A stretch of 64,000 bases of DNA from Trichoplax adhaerens. Its lineage: Eukaryota > Placozoa > Uniplacotomia > Trichoplacea > Trichoplacidae. The notes under the pieces are model-generated. The model searched no databases, was not told where the DNA came from, and was given only the letters and a program-made list of their open reading frames with translations. Position 1 is the first letter of the stretch. Each line of letters opens with the position of its first letter. The stretch spans positions 6,659,751 to 6,723,750 of the forward strand of contig NW_002060945.1 of assembly GCF_000150275.1 (NCBI RefSeq). The letters run 5' to 3'. Positions 13,701-26,038 of the stretch are shown piece after piece. The position numbers were made by a program, and so were the translations under genes.

Positions 13701-14780
13701 AAAAATTGAATTTAATATTTTAAAGATCAATAAAATAGTTCATGCTTTGATTTCTTTGCACTCATTCCGACGTGTAAAATGTAGAGACTGTCATGTTGGG
13801 AAAATAGCCGTAAAGTGTAAGTCGTTTACCTCGTACGTCAGACGTGCATTAAAGAAATTTGGTCTAAGTAATGAAGAGGTAATTACACTTACTCTGAATG
13901 CTTGGTGAAATAATTTAGGTGCAGTGGTTGCAAGTTACTCAATGATTTATTATTCCATGTAATCTATAGATACTGATTTGATTTAAGTAAAGAAGTATTG
14001 CCACAAATAAGATAAAATAAATTTAGCCGTTGCAAGTCTCAACTCTTAATCTATTTATTTGATGGTTATATTGTATATCGTACCTAACATTTGTTCCAGA
14101 TATCAGATGAGGAAATTTTAAGCTATTACAACGCTTATCATTGGCAAGAAAGACATATTCTAGCTTTCAGTGTGGTAATCACTCAATTGTCGAATAATAT
14201 TAATAAACTATTGATGGAAATTAATGCTAAAATTCAATATTGCTGTCCCATTTTAAAATAGCTACGTTTAACCTTTGCTCAATGTATTGAAAGCCTGATA
14301 CTAATCGACCGCCTTCAGTTCTTAATAGATCAGGTAAGAAATTAACTCTCTGATTTTAAGCCTGTTTAAAACAACTAGAAGCGTATCGCTAATTGTTTGG
14401 GAACTGCTGTATGTATAAAATTTTTACATATTAAGCAATTTCTGAGTTTATTAACATTCTCTGGAAGTGGAATTTACTCATTGAAAATCATCAGTTTTGT
14501 AGTCCTATCATACTATAATAACATTCTCAATATCAGATGAATATTTTGGAAAATGTTCAACATTATTGCTGCCATAGTTAGTATATTAATCATCGGAATT
14601 TGCAAGTAATATCATGACAACACATATAAGTAAGTGAATCAAATTTGCGAATTTTATGTTTACAAAATATTTCTGTGATTTGGCTACTTTGGTTAGGGTT
14701 ATGGTGATAGAGCAAGAATTGTGCGAGTATTCGATCCAGTCATATCTCCTCGCTGTTATGCCATCATGGCTACAAGATGA
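10756..14780 (+). CDS. METTL25: METTL25/METTL25B-family methyltransferase-like protein, 12 exons
   Basis: Exons are 10756-11166, 11877-12078, 12328-12533, 12779-12923, 12998-13095, 13341-13370, 13462-13500, 13619-13653, 13785-13878, 14100-14174, 14262-14333 and 14697-14780. All phases agree, giving 496 aa. Exon 2 opens with the SAM-binding motif I VLDIGSGKGYL (from residue 138) and an acidic GID end of strand 2. Exon 4 has the family hallmarks GLHACGGL and VGCCYHH. Exons 7-12 match the C-terminal part of METTL25 (SLFWRALLQ, YVRRALKKFGL, ESLILIDRL, then FDPV.SPRCYA at the end). ATG 10756 is the first in-frame ATG. Human METTL25 is longer and METTL25B is of similar size; I cannot decide between them without alignment. 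The exact reaction is not established from this sequence. Exon 9 could also be read from an upstream AG, but only the start at 13785 keeps frame. Confidence 0.88.
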
Positions 14781-15330
14781 TCTACATCTTGGCATTGTAT
14801 TTTTGTACATAGTATAACAATGATTACATTTATAGCGTCAATATATACAAAAGATAAACAGTATTTATACGTATATACAAACAATTCCTTACAATAATGA
14901 CGTTATGAATTCATTTTACGATCAGATATACGAGCTGAAAGATAGTAGTAAAATAATGTAGTTCTATCTTCAAGGCTATATTGCTAAGAAAAATTCCTAT
15001 ACAATACGGTTCATCTATTTTAGCACAGAAGTAATGGAACAGCACTATATTGTAATCCGCGTACTGCAAGCGTAGATGGAACTCATGATGGAAGTAAGGA
15101 TCATGTCTATGTGCATGATGTAACTTGTCCACAAGCTTGTCAATTCATTTTTGTAAAATTATTACTGGACTACAGACTATTACAATACAACAATATGATG
15201 TTGATTGATTTTGGCACACCTCGATCCATGTTGAAGTCAAGTTACATACTGTCTAATAACATTGTAGGTGTTATTTGACTCATTTCCACATTATACAGTA
15301 ATATTAATGAATAATAAAAGTGTCCAAGGT
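14781..15330. other. Convergent intergenic / 3' UTR region
   Basis: This lies between the stop codons of the METTL25-like gene (+) and TM2D1 (-). Short minus-strand open frames are present but show no protein-like signal. Confidence 0.5.
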
Positions 15331-15909
15331 TCAATTGGATGCTTTAATCTTGGTTTGTGAGTCAGCACGTACTGGTGATAATCGAGGACCGTAATAATTC
15401 ATCTGATAGAATGAACCATCCGCCGGGCCTACGACTTGTGTTGCTATTAGGATTACATCGAGTAATTGGCCAACCATAAAAAAACCAAAGGTAGACAACT
15501 TGAGTAAGCCCAAAGCTGGGTAACCAAGGTAAAATCGATCGGCACCAAACATACCCAGAAAGACAGATAAAGAAAGGGCAACTTGAAACGAATAGCCATT
15601 ACTATAATGGCAGAATTCTTCTCGAGTAAAAGCGTACGTTAAACCATCGAATACTTTGCCATCACAAACAACACCGGCAATGGGCGAACAGTTGACGGTG
15701 ACCGTGTTATTGTGGGTACAATTCGTGACAGTTTGAGTGCTGGTATTGACGGTGGCTTTTTCACATACATATTTGCCAACAGGCAATTGACTGCATCTTC
15801 CACTACCGTAGTCAACAGACGAAGTTGTCGCTGTAACCAGAGTGATTAAAATCAAAAGGCCATAAGTTAAAGCTGCTATCACTACCGTCTGAAATAAAGA
15901 GCGTGTCAT
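15331..15909 (-). CDS. TM2D1: TM2 domain-containing protein 1, single exon
   Basis: A 192-aa protein. A hydrophobic N-terminal segment (about 8-27) is a signal peptide or anchor. A cysteine-rich ectodomain follows (C39, C49, C64, C74, C82, C100) with several N-glycosylation sites. The TM2 domain is at about 106-160: two membrane helices flanking the conserved DRF motif (D124-R125-F126) in GADRFYLGYPALGLLK. The tail GPADGSFYQMNYYGPRL is typical of TM2D1. The family comprises conserved membrane proteins linked genetically to Notch and gamma-secretase function in flies (amaretto) and to amyloid-beta binding in humans. The whole ORF is uninterrupted, which is odd for a gene that has introns in other animals. 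It is tail-to-tail with the METTL25-like gene and has a repeat array directly upstream. Confidence 0.93.
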   Translation of the reverse strand: MTRSLFQTVVIAALTYGLLILITLVTATTSSVDYGSGRCSQLPVGKYVCEKATVNTSTQTVTNCTHNNTVTVNCSPIAGVVCDGKVFDGLTYAFTREEFCHYSNGYSFQVALSLSVFLGMFGADRFYLGYPALGLLKLSTFGFFMVGQLLDVILIATQVVGPADGSFYQMNYYGPRLSPVRADSQTKIKASN

Positions 15910-15949
15910 TTTTCGGTTGATATCGGCGATACTATTCTAAGTTCTAGTC

Positions 15950-17780
15950 GATTGGGTCCATGTATTCTATCAATTGACATTGGCCACCACATTTGATGGC
16001 GAGACGAAGTAAATTTACTCCGACAGGTTCCGTACCAGTGGTGCTAGTACCGACTGCAGTGTTTCTCCTCGTTTCTACAGTACCTGGTGGTAGCGACGGT
16101 CTACAGTACAGTACTGTAAGAAGTGATTTCACTTTGAAATACAGTACTGTACTGTACTGCAGTGTTTCTCCTCGTTTCTACAGTACCTGGTGGTAGCGGC
16201 GGTCTACAGTACTGTACTGTACGGTAAGAAGTGATTCCACTTTGAAATACAGTACTGTACTGTAGTTCATCAGATGTTGCCGTACAGTATACAGTACAGT
16301 AAGTTGTTATCCATGTACAGTATTCTATCAATTGACTTTGGCCACCACAGTTGATGGTGAGGCGAAGTAAACACCGACAGGTTCCGTGCCAGTGGTGCTA
16401 GTACCGACTGCAGTGTTTCTCCTCGTTTCTATAGTACCTGGTGGTAGCTACGGTCTACAGAACTGTAAGAAGTGATTCCACTTTGAAATACAGTACGTAC
16501 ACTTGTACAGTACAGTAAGTTGTTGTCTATTGGGTTCATGTATTCTATCAATTGACATTGGCCACCACAGTTGATGGCGAGGCGAAGAAAACACCGACAG
16601 GTTCCGTACCAGTGGTGCTAGTTAGTACTGTGGACGTTAGCCAGTTTTAATGAACGAACGTACAGTACTGTACGAACGTCCAATTTGAACGTCGGACGTT
16701 CATTGAACGTACCAACGTACACAGTGTACAGTGTTAACACTACAGTATATACATAGTATACTGTACACTGTACAGTACAGTACGGTATAAGACTATACAG
16801 TACTATACACTGTACATACAGTAGTACGTAACAGCGTACAGTATACAGTACTGTAGTCATGACTCTGAAATACAAAGTGTTGTAAAAGACGTTTGTACTA
16901 CTGTACTGTACTGTACAGTACAGTGTACAGTATGTATAGTATTGGGGTGGGATTATACAAACTGACTGTATACACTGTACTGTACACTGTACACTGTACA
17001 GTACAGTTCGTCGACGTCCGATCTGACAACGAACGTACAGTACAGTACATACCGAACGTCCAAAATCGAACGTCCGTTGGACGTCCAATCGCTCGACGTC
17101 TACAGCACTAGTGCTAGTACCGACTGCAGTGTTTCTCCTCGTTTCTACAGTACCTGGTAGTAGCTACGGTCTACAGTACAGTACTGTACTGTAAGAAGTG
17201 ATTCCACTTTGAAATACAGTACTGTACTACAGTACAGTATAGTAGGACACTACCGTACAGAACTGTACTGTACTGTACTGTAAATTTAAATTACATATTC
17301 GCATAAAGCATCTTATTTCCAATCAAATGATACCAAATTTGTGTAACAAGGACTTGAAATTATAATTTCAAGTCATTTCAAACAGTGAGAAAGACTTACT
17401 GTACAGTATGAGACACCCTCAGTACAGTACAGTATGATTGTACTGTACACTGTACAATGTACAGCACTGTACTGTACTGTACTTTACGTCATCACGACCT
17501 GTGATCACTACAATACTGTACACTACACTGTAAACTGTGGTTCGTACTGTATCTCTGTCAGAGAACGAAGAGAACCTGCAATGGGTAGTGGTCGCACTGT
17601 ATTCAACATTTTTCCACACGACCGACTGTACTGTACCCTACAGTCTCTCCATTGAAAATGTCACCTCCGTGCGGTTTGCACTGTACAGACAATCAACTGT
17701 ACACACTGTACAGTGTACTGTAGACTACGGTACTTTGTAGTCATTGTTGGAAAGTACTGTAGGAGCCATAGACAATAGCA
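15950..17780. repeat. Minisatellite plus ACTGTACAGT palindrome array upstream of TM2D1
   Basis: A unit of roughly 180-220 bases contains CTATCAATTGAC.TTGGCCACC, GGTTCCGT.CCAGTGGTGCTAG and CTGCAGTGTTTCTCCTCGTT. It occurs from about 15955, 16321 and 16541, with partial copies at about 16154 and 17107. The spaces between are filled by many head-to-tail and inverted ACTGTACAGT / TACTGTAC steps, densest at 16730-17010, 17200-17280 and 17400-17760. GAACGTCC-type motifs in both orientations flank 16640-16710 and 17030-17100. Open frames here are low-complexity artefacts of the repeat. Confidence 0.88.
17351..17374. repeat. Perfect 24-base palindrome
   Basis: GACTTGAAATTA followed at once by its reverse complement TAATTTCAAGTC. 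It sits in an AT-rich island inside the ACTGTACAGT array and could extrude as a cruciform. Confidence 0.9.
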
Positions 17781-19200
17781 TTTACACGACGCCACACCGC
17801 CATTCTTTTGTCGGATTGGGTCCAATTTTTTTGGCGCTGTCTGTACTGTAGACCTGCAGTGGCTCTACTCGTACCACAGTTGATTGCGACCCGACCATAC
17901 TGTTCAATACAATACTCTGCAAGTTAGGTTGCGCTCATGCCATGCAAGAAAGCAATCATCCCTTTTCCCATGTCAGCGCATGTTGAGTGGTCGGTTAAAA
18001 ATAGAAACTTCGTTGGTGAGGCTGCATTGAACGGTGAAGCGCAAACTGGACGACACTAAAAAAGACTCTACTATAAACAGGTCGGGAGCAAATTCATTAC
18101 CTTATCTACTTCTAAATATAGATACTACCCCATCATCTATATACATAGAGATGATGATATTTATATGCACTTTCATTTTGTAAATGTTTTGAACTTTTTC
18201 TACAACATAGCGTTGAAACAATCTCCTTGCCAATGAAACATAATGCTCTATTTTTCATCTTATTCTACTGTAGTGGTTTTGTGATTCTCTTGTCAACATG
18301 ATTGAGATGTTGTTGTCATCACCATGGTCCACTTTTTTTTTTTCTACGTTACTTCTCCAGTAGTGACGATCTTTTAAATCATGTTGGAAATTTTTTCTAT
18401 TTCAATCGTATTGGATATCATCCACGCTTCAATTAACTTGAGCAAATGTAGTAAGCGCCATCATCCTGTTTTCAATGGCACGATCTCACCTATTTTGATC
18501 AACCATGGATAAAAAAATTAGACTTTTGACTGACTTGAACCACATTGCAGTACCCTTCGAACTTAGGTGTATACTGTAGTACAGGCCTAGAGACGCGTCT
18601 GTGCGTACTTATCAACTCATCATCAAACTGTCGGACGTTGCCGGTCATCTTTGATACTAGTCTATAGTGGACTTCCGAAATCCAACTTACAACTTGGAAA
18701 ATCATCGGAGAAAAAAAAATCCATTTTGAATTGGCTTTCTTTTCCTCTAGACATGGTGTGATGGATGTCCTTAGCAGCAGAATTGTGCCATTGTACCTTA
18801 ATAAGTGTAAACGCAACCAAGTTATCCTGGAGGTTAGGGCAAATCGGTTGACCTGTACACAGATTACTTCCACACCAAGAAGATCAACCCCAATACTATT
18901 GAAACTACTCTTTCCCATAGCTATCCCAAAAGGAAAAGATTTTTTGCCCTAATGATAAACAGTAGACTCCCTTACACGATAGCAGTCGATACAAAAAAAA
19001 AGGACAAGATCAATTCGAAAGTTACGTTACTAAATCATGTCCAGGACGTCAATTGTAACCCCTAGACGCTGCAACTTTGATCGGATGGTCACTAGGACTA
19101 TCGGATATACAAATACACTAGATACACGATGGGAAAGAACGTCGGTGCATCAATCGTGAACTTACAGTCTTGGCCTATCCAGTCGACATTAAGCGATATA
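17781..19200. other. Intergenic, one unassigned 139-codon open frame
   Basis: The minus strand is open from 18918 to 18499 (139 codons) and the plus strand has an overlapping 73-codon frame. Neither shows a domain, a signal peptide or splice-bounded exons. I leave both unnamed; one could be a lineage-specific gene. Confidence 0.3.
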
Positions 19201-19202
19201 GT

Positions 19203-19219
19203 CATATATATATATATAT
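19203..19219. repeat. (TA)n microsatellite
   Basis: A run of alternating TA dinucleotides. Confidence 0.85.
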
Positions 19220-19267
19220 CAGTCATACTATGCAAGATATTGTTTGTACCCGTTGTTTATTCCAACC

Positions 19268-19498
19268 ATGTTACGTTATTGTAGATCATTGGGTTATGAA
19301 CACTTTGGCGTACTTTTAAATAGTGAAAAGTTTATACATTTTCCAGCCCATATGGTTTTAGACAGATTCCAAGATATTGTTGTCCAAAATGATTCTAAAA
19401 TACAACCCTTCTTGAATATACCAATGGAAAAACTTTTCTTACTATTCTCCTGCTTTGAGCAATTGATTTTCATAATTCTATACACAATTTCAAGTTAA
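19268..19498 (+). pseudogene. Isolated open frame resembling part of a BTB-Kelch BACK domain
   Basis: ATG at 19268 gives 77 codons. The pattern C-x3-LG-x8-FI...FQDIV...IPMEKL..L resembles the start of the BACK domain of Kelch-like proteins (adaptors of CUL3 ubiquitin ligases). No BTB domain is seen upstream and no Kelch repeats downstream. It is therefore either a remnant or a stray exon, and the resemblance is weak. Confidence 0.25.
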
Positions 19499-19499
19499 T

Positions 19500-21719
19500 A
19501 GTGATGATACGTAGGGTAGATTATATATTTTTAATCTTCCTCGCAAATAATCCTATACTGTACTGTCTTTTATCGTATTGTCGTATCGAACTGTACTACT
19601 TTGTATACTCATTGCATGCTCTTGCTACCTGTCGTTGATTGAAATTGCTGATAGAATAGCAATCTCATTCCTCAGATTTGCTCTGGTCAGGCTTATATTG
19701 TAGCTCATACACTATCGCTGTAGACGCAATGAAGAAAAGCAAAGGAAATACCCATTAGTTTTATATAGTCTTCAAAGACTTGACATAAACACAATAGCCT
19801 AACAAAAGTGATTGCTTTCCACTAATCGTCTTCTCATGTCCAGCTGCAGTGAACCATTTTGAATTGAATTCATTCATGTAGTCAATGAAGGAAGTAATAC
19901 AGTATCTATACTGTAGTATTTCGAGTTCTACTATAGATAGGAAGCTCACACTAAAAACTTGTCTGTATGTATATCCATGGCGTTGCAAGCATATTCTACT
20001 TGACTGCTTTATCAACATGGATTCGTAGCGTACATTCGTTGTCACTACTGTACAACCTCATCGATCCTTATTCTATTTATGCCTTGTAAATTATAATCAG
20101 GAAAAAAAATTCAATTTTCCACATAGTAAATGAAAGCAATCCTTTTTCAACTGAATCACTATGACAGCATTGTATCATCAACATCGCACTGAAGACTATT
20201 AGTATCAAAAAGTTTCACACTGAAGTCGTTGTTTTGAATCGACTGTGGCTTACACTTAGCTGGACATTCGTATAGCGGTATGATAGTTCAACATGAATCT
20301 ATGCTCTAAACTGCCTACAATAGGGATAATGCAGTGATGCTGTATACGGCTAGATCGCACAGTCAAGTTTCACTAGGATACAAAAACCGCTAGATTTATA
20401 GCTTTTACTACATTAATACTACTTAGAAGTACCTTCCATAAATCTACCGAAAATAGACAATGATCGTGTCTTGTTTCTGTGAAAACCACAATGAATTTTA
20501 TTCGTATGACCAACTTGAAAAGGCTGCTGTCTGGTACTGCAGCAGGCGGGTAGTAGTAATATATCTCCTGCATAAGAAACTCAACTTTTTTGCAATAAAC
20601 TAGTGTATTTTAATTGTTCGTCTAACATGCAACGAATTCATAGAATTATCAGCGACTTTGGGGGAATTATCACTGCATGCCTTTTATTAAGGTTAAGCCC
20701 TACACTGACTGTTAACATCATTCACCAAACAACAGCCATCGAGTAATGCCTTAATTGCTTGCATTAAGAATTTCTCTTTTATATTTCCCTCCTGTCATGT
20801 GCACAACAAAATGATTGGCAAAGAAAAAAATAAGTTACCAATCGTATTATCGTAAATATTCCAATATTGAAATGTTGGCATGATGCTTTGTAATGGCAGT
20901 ATCCACTATATGGATCGAGGCACCATATTTGCATCTATTTGTACCTTCATAACACAAGTGAATGGAGTAAAATAGTCTACATATGGCATCGTAAAGCAGA
21001 TTTGCATTCAATAGCCTGCCATCGGACAGTGAATAGTTGTAAACTTGTAAACAATGCTTATCCTGCAAGTCAGAGAAATAGAAATGTTGATCATTGCTTA
21101 TATTGTTATTGTCGTCCATTCAATGGTCACACAGTCAATTTTCACTTCTATTATCATGTACTTAATCTAGTGAATGCTGCAAAAGATAGAACTGCAAGCC
21201 AAAGATCAATATTTGGTTGAGTATTTAGTATTTACTACGACGCCTCATAATACGTATATTTATGCTTGAACGATAAAGCTATATAGTGTGGACGACATCC
21301 AAATGATCAAGCATTAATGTATTTTACGCTACCAATAGACTAGATACTGCAATTCAATGCTTACTTTTGAATCACTACAAACGTTGTGAAATAAATTGGT
21401 TGATTAGTACCTGAAAATAACTGGATAAAATCGAATACGATACGCTGTACGCTGGTCGAGATGTATTAACTGTGAATACCATTGTGAATGGATCAGATGT
21501 TAATTTGTTCAGTTAGCGTAGAATCAAAAAAGCCGCTGAGAGACCAATAGATTCTACATCGTATAATTGACTGTAGACAATACTCTCAATGCAAGATCAT
21601 GCTGAATGAATGTTAACCTTACTATCCAATGGACAATAATTTTAATGACCGCCGAATGTTCTGATTATTGATTGATTTTATCTATCATCATAGGAAAACT
21701 TGAAGCATTATCCACTAGA
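19500..21719. other. Intergenic upstream of MEF2
   Basis: No gene I can support. Overlapping open frames on both strands at 20847-21220 lack recognisable features. The region may hold the MEF2 promoter and 5' non-coding exons. Confidence 0.4.
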
Positions 21720-24700
21720 ATGGGAAGGAAAAAAATTAGCATTACTAGAATTGGTGACGAACGTAATCGTCAGGTTAGTAACAACTCCTGCTAATGAGCT
21801 GTTCAACTAATAATAAGGATTCCCCCTAAGAAATGCTAATTACTTAGTAGAGGCAATTCTTTGAAATGTTGCCGCGGTATTCAGTGCGTAATAAAGCGCT
21901 CAATTTGTTGTTATTTATTGGTTGATAAACCATTTGGTACCAGTCTTACGAAACGCTACTTTACATCTTGTTGACTCTTGTCTACTTGTCAGTTATATTG
22001 GTCTTTCATATGATAAGCGTAACTGGATAGCACTTGTACGAAATAATATCGATCATGTGGAAAATAAGACAGTTATCACTTCATCTGAACCTTATGTCAC
22101 TATCACTAAATATCAGATGCTATTCTGAGAGACAGGCTATCTAGAGCCAACTTGATTATCTACTTTTTCTAATTGTCAGTATATTAATTGTTACTTTCTG
22201 TTGATCGTCTTCATTCTCACTTCTAATTATTAACCGTTACTTGTTTGTATTCAAAATCAATATTATTCGACGTTAGTAAGATTTAGATATACTGCAACTA
22301 TTACCCTCACAATGGACTAGTACAGTACTTCTTCCAAAAAATAATAATTTTGAAAAAATTCTCCAACGTAAAAAACCCATTAAGCTAGAAGACGATATGT
22401 CATTCCTCACGAAACTTACTGATATACAATATTGTACTCGTAGAAGTATTGTATCACCTTATATCTTTGTCTCTTACGACATTACCTGATGTTCAACTAC
22501 ATTTCCCATAACTTTACTATACTTGATCTAACCTGTATCAGGTCTACTGTACTGGAAGGAACACTACTTCATTATTAAATATAATATGCTATCATGGAGC
22601 GCCACTTATAGAATTATCTTACAATGAAAGTATGCCGTACATTGACTATTGTTTCTTCTTTAGCACATACTATATATGATGTAGCAAATGCAGAAGTCAC
22701 AGAAACGATGTAAATGAATAAGTTTACAACATAATACCGTGATTGTAGAATAAAACGAATCCAAGTAGTAGCCAGTAGATATGGTATAGTTTGAAATTCT
22801 TTCAAAATCTTACGTCATGACTTTCCTGCTTCATGATTTACGTACGCGTAGTATCATCTCTACGTGTTGCGATTTATTTTACTTAGTGTGATCGCGTAAT
22901 AACATAACAATGTATGGTTATATTTCCGAACAGTTGCTCGTGTATTAGTAACATCAAAAGATTTCATTACAACTCAACATGTATCTGGAAATATAATTTA
23001 TTGACCCAACTATGTCAAAGGCTGTTAGTTTAAGACTTTATCTTCCCTACAAAGTTTACCTAATGTACAATACACCAAATTTAATAATAAATATTGACTT
23101 GAATCTGAAATTTATTGTAGTATTCTAATAACTCAATAGCAGTGATTTGCAAATGTAGCGACCATAGAGGTGAAGGCCTTTTTACCTCTTTGGTAGCGAC
23201 TAAGAAATGGTGTAATGTCTTTCTAGCCAAATTAGTATCTATATTTCATGATCGAGTACGTATTTTGGAAAAATATCTACGGTAGAAATACCGAACGATA
23301 TATGACACTAGTATCATGTAGGACATGATGACATAATTGAAGATGTTTCAAAAATATCAAATCTGATATTCTGTTCAAAAAAATAGAGGGAATAAATGTG
23401 AGCCTAAAATTAATGTAGAAATCGTACCTTTCATAAAATAAGGGTATTACTTAGCTATTAACGAAATCAGATGCCATTTTTGATATCAGACTAATAGCTA
23501 TGCTGTACTTGTAGTCATTTATTGGACTGGGACTCTTTGGGTCAGATGTGTTATCTTATAGTACGATTTTTAACCATCTAATAGGTCACCTTTACGAAAC
23601 GGAAATTTGGTCTTATGAAAAAAGCTTATGAACTTAGCGTTTTATGCGACTGTCAAATAGCTTTAATAATTTTTAACTCCAATAATAAGTTATTTCAATA
23701 CGCAAGTAGCGATATGGATTCCATTCTACTGCGATATACACAATTTAATGACCCACATGAAAGTCGTACAAATGATGACATAATAGAGGTTTGTAAATTT
23801 ATATTTTGTATTATTGTAATGATGATATCATTGTAAGCGACCGTTAGTGCATTTAACCTACGTAAAACTGTAAATGTAAGAGGCCTTGAATTATGCTATT
23901 ACCAATGCAGCGTTAGCTACTAAAAGTTTGCTTTAAAATATGCTGGAACATACGTAATACAGTTTAAAATCATCGAAATGATGTCGAATGCACTGTTTGT
24001 TTAATTTTGTTACGCTATTTGTAAATAATTGAAATCTAATGTATTACCTAGACTCTTAACAAGAAAGACAGTAAAGGATTGGATTCTGGAGATGACGAGC
24101 CCGACGTAAGTGTGATATATGTACAAGCGACAGAAATAATCGTACTTACGTTATTCCATTGTGAAGTCCGAATAGATTTCAAGTGCTATCAATTTACTTT
24201 AGCAAGTAATACACGTCATACATGCGTGCTGTGTAACCTAGATCCTTCAATTTAATTTATTAATACCGTTGATTATCCTTTAAATGACGTTATCATCTTC
24301 ATAATACTGTATTAAATTTACATTATCAATTCTTAATTTCTATTCTTAATACCTATAGTACACGCTTACTCCTAACACCGAAGCCAAATATAATAAAATT
24401 GATCAAGAGTTTGAACGCGTTATTCGTAATCCTTTACAAGGACCGGTATTGAACGATAAATAGTTCTGAATATTGTCTTTTCCTATATGCATTAAGTGGA
24501 ATCGAAAGCGTACGCCTCTTAGTACCTACTAATTATAGGAAGTATTAAAAGTGACTTTGACTCCGTTGTATAGGGTGTAGGTTCAACGGGTGCCTTCTCA
24601 CAAATGTCAGTATCTGTACCTGTTGGACAGGGTGGAATGGCTGGTTCAAATTATCAGCACAGTCAGCCAGGCACAAGCAATACTCTCCAAATACAGTCTA

Positions 24701-26038
24701 ATATTCCTCTTGGTGGCGATTCGCGAATGTTGACTACTGGAAATGTTATGACTAGCATTTCACAATCCAGACCTATTCTTAGAGGAGACGTTGTGCAGAG
24801 ATTCGCACATATTCAGCCCGCGAGAAGTTCTAATCAACATTATGCTGATCAGCACATGACTAGTAAGCTAGGAGCTTTTTCTCAATTTTAACTCTTGAGT
24901 GATGGATTTGATAATATTAGAATATTATTGTTGATCCGATGTTGCCTTGTAAAAACAGTTTATTTTTAGTAATGATGGCGATCGTTATGTTACAGTATTT
25001 TAAGAATTATATAAACAGTCAATAATGGCAGGAATTTGAACGCATATTTATTGTTTACAGGTGTTAATACTCAGCCCACTCGTGAAATAGAGCAGTCTCC
25101 TGTACTTACTAAGAAAACTCAAAGTCAGGAGAATTCTACGGTTGCATCGGTGCCTCGAACATCTAATAGTACATCAATGTCATCAACTTCTACCACGCCA
25201 GCTGCAAGCGCGAATTTGAATGACAATTCTAATAGCAATGCTGATGCTCCGTCTTCTAATAATAGGATTAATACTTCTTCCCGAACGAGCGCACCTTCAA
25301 CCCATGAGACCACTCCTCATCCAAAAGGATCTAGACCTGAACTAAGAGTTATAATTCCTTCCAATACTAAAGTAATTACGCTATTATAATCAGATTTGTT
25401 GATGTAAATTGCTTGAGGCAAAAATTTCTAACCTTATTGATAGATACCTTATGGTCCTCAGTCAGATGTTCCTCCTGCTTTAGCAACACCTGTCATTTCG
25501 TTAGCAACTCCAAGCTATCCAAGTCAAATGACTTTCCTGCCCCTTACGAATACTGACTTTCCACTTAGTGCTGATATCACCGTCTTAAATTCTCCATCGC
25601 CGTGGCAATCATCAGGATTACCGCAAGTTAGGTAATTTTTTATTTATTAGACCTGTTTTATGAATGTTTATTGAACACTATTTCAAGACTTGCTCATATT
25701 TTAACTTGTTTCTAATTAAACTATTTATAGCGCTTCGGGAGTTCTATTGTCATCAGGCATTAATCAGTCAACATCAGTTCCTACTGGAGGATCTAGTTCG
25801 ATAATAAATTCTAATAAGGTAATGAGATTGCATGAGGAGTCATTGCGGAGTCTTGTTACAACTTCTTATATAATCACTGTAAATTTGGTAAACTGTCAGT
25901 ATTGTTTATATTCTGTATTTGCTTTACTAGGTTCAACATTCATCAGGTGTAGAAAGTAACTCTTCACAAATGCAATGCCTTGGGGAAGGTGATAGAAATG
26001 CTTCTCTAAGTAAGCGCCCAAAACTCGATCAAAATTAA
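21720..26038 (+). CDS. MEF2: MEF2 (myocyte enhancer factor 2) MADS-box transcription factor, 9 exons
   Basis: Exons are 21720-21773, 23585-23788, 24052-24105, 24359-24445, 24574-24862, 25061-25371, 25444-25631, 25731-25818 and 25931-26038, giving 460 aa with phases that all match. Residues 1-57 are the MADS box (MGRKKI start, [27 protein letters not shown] split between exons 1 and 2). Residues 58-86 are the MEF2 dimerisation and cofactor domain ([21 protein letters not shown]). The middle is a Ser/Thr/Asn-rich activation region. Exon 7 holds LATPV.S-TPS as in other MEF2 proteins. The C-terminus carries the basic KRPKLD signal for nuclear import. MEF2 binds YTAWWWWTAR sites as a dimer in the nucleus. 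The exon 7 start could instead be 25462 (also in frame). Isoleucine-glycine replaces isoleucine-methionine at residues 11-12. Confidence 0.94.

Noticed and set aside
13734-13784. Longer METTL25-like exon 9 from an upstream AG
   Set aside because: Phase does not agree with exon 8; the start at 13785 gives a family-length alignment.
16618-17111. Open frames of up to 156 codons on both strands in the palindrome array
   Set aside because: The peptides are V/Y/C/T-rich low-complexity products of ACTGTACAGT repetition and occur on both strands at once.
18499-18918. 139-codon minus-strand frame as a named gene
   Set aside because: No domain, signal or splice context; an overlapping plus-strand frame is equally plausible.
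20847-21220. Overlapping open frames of about 90 codons upstream of MEF2
   Set aside because: No recognisable feature on either strand; probably chance.
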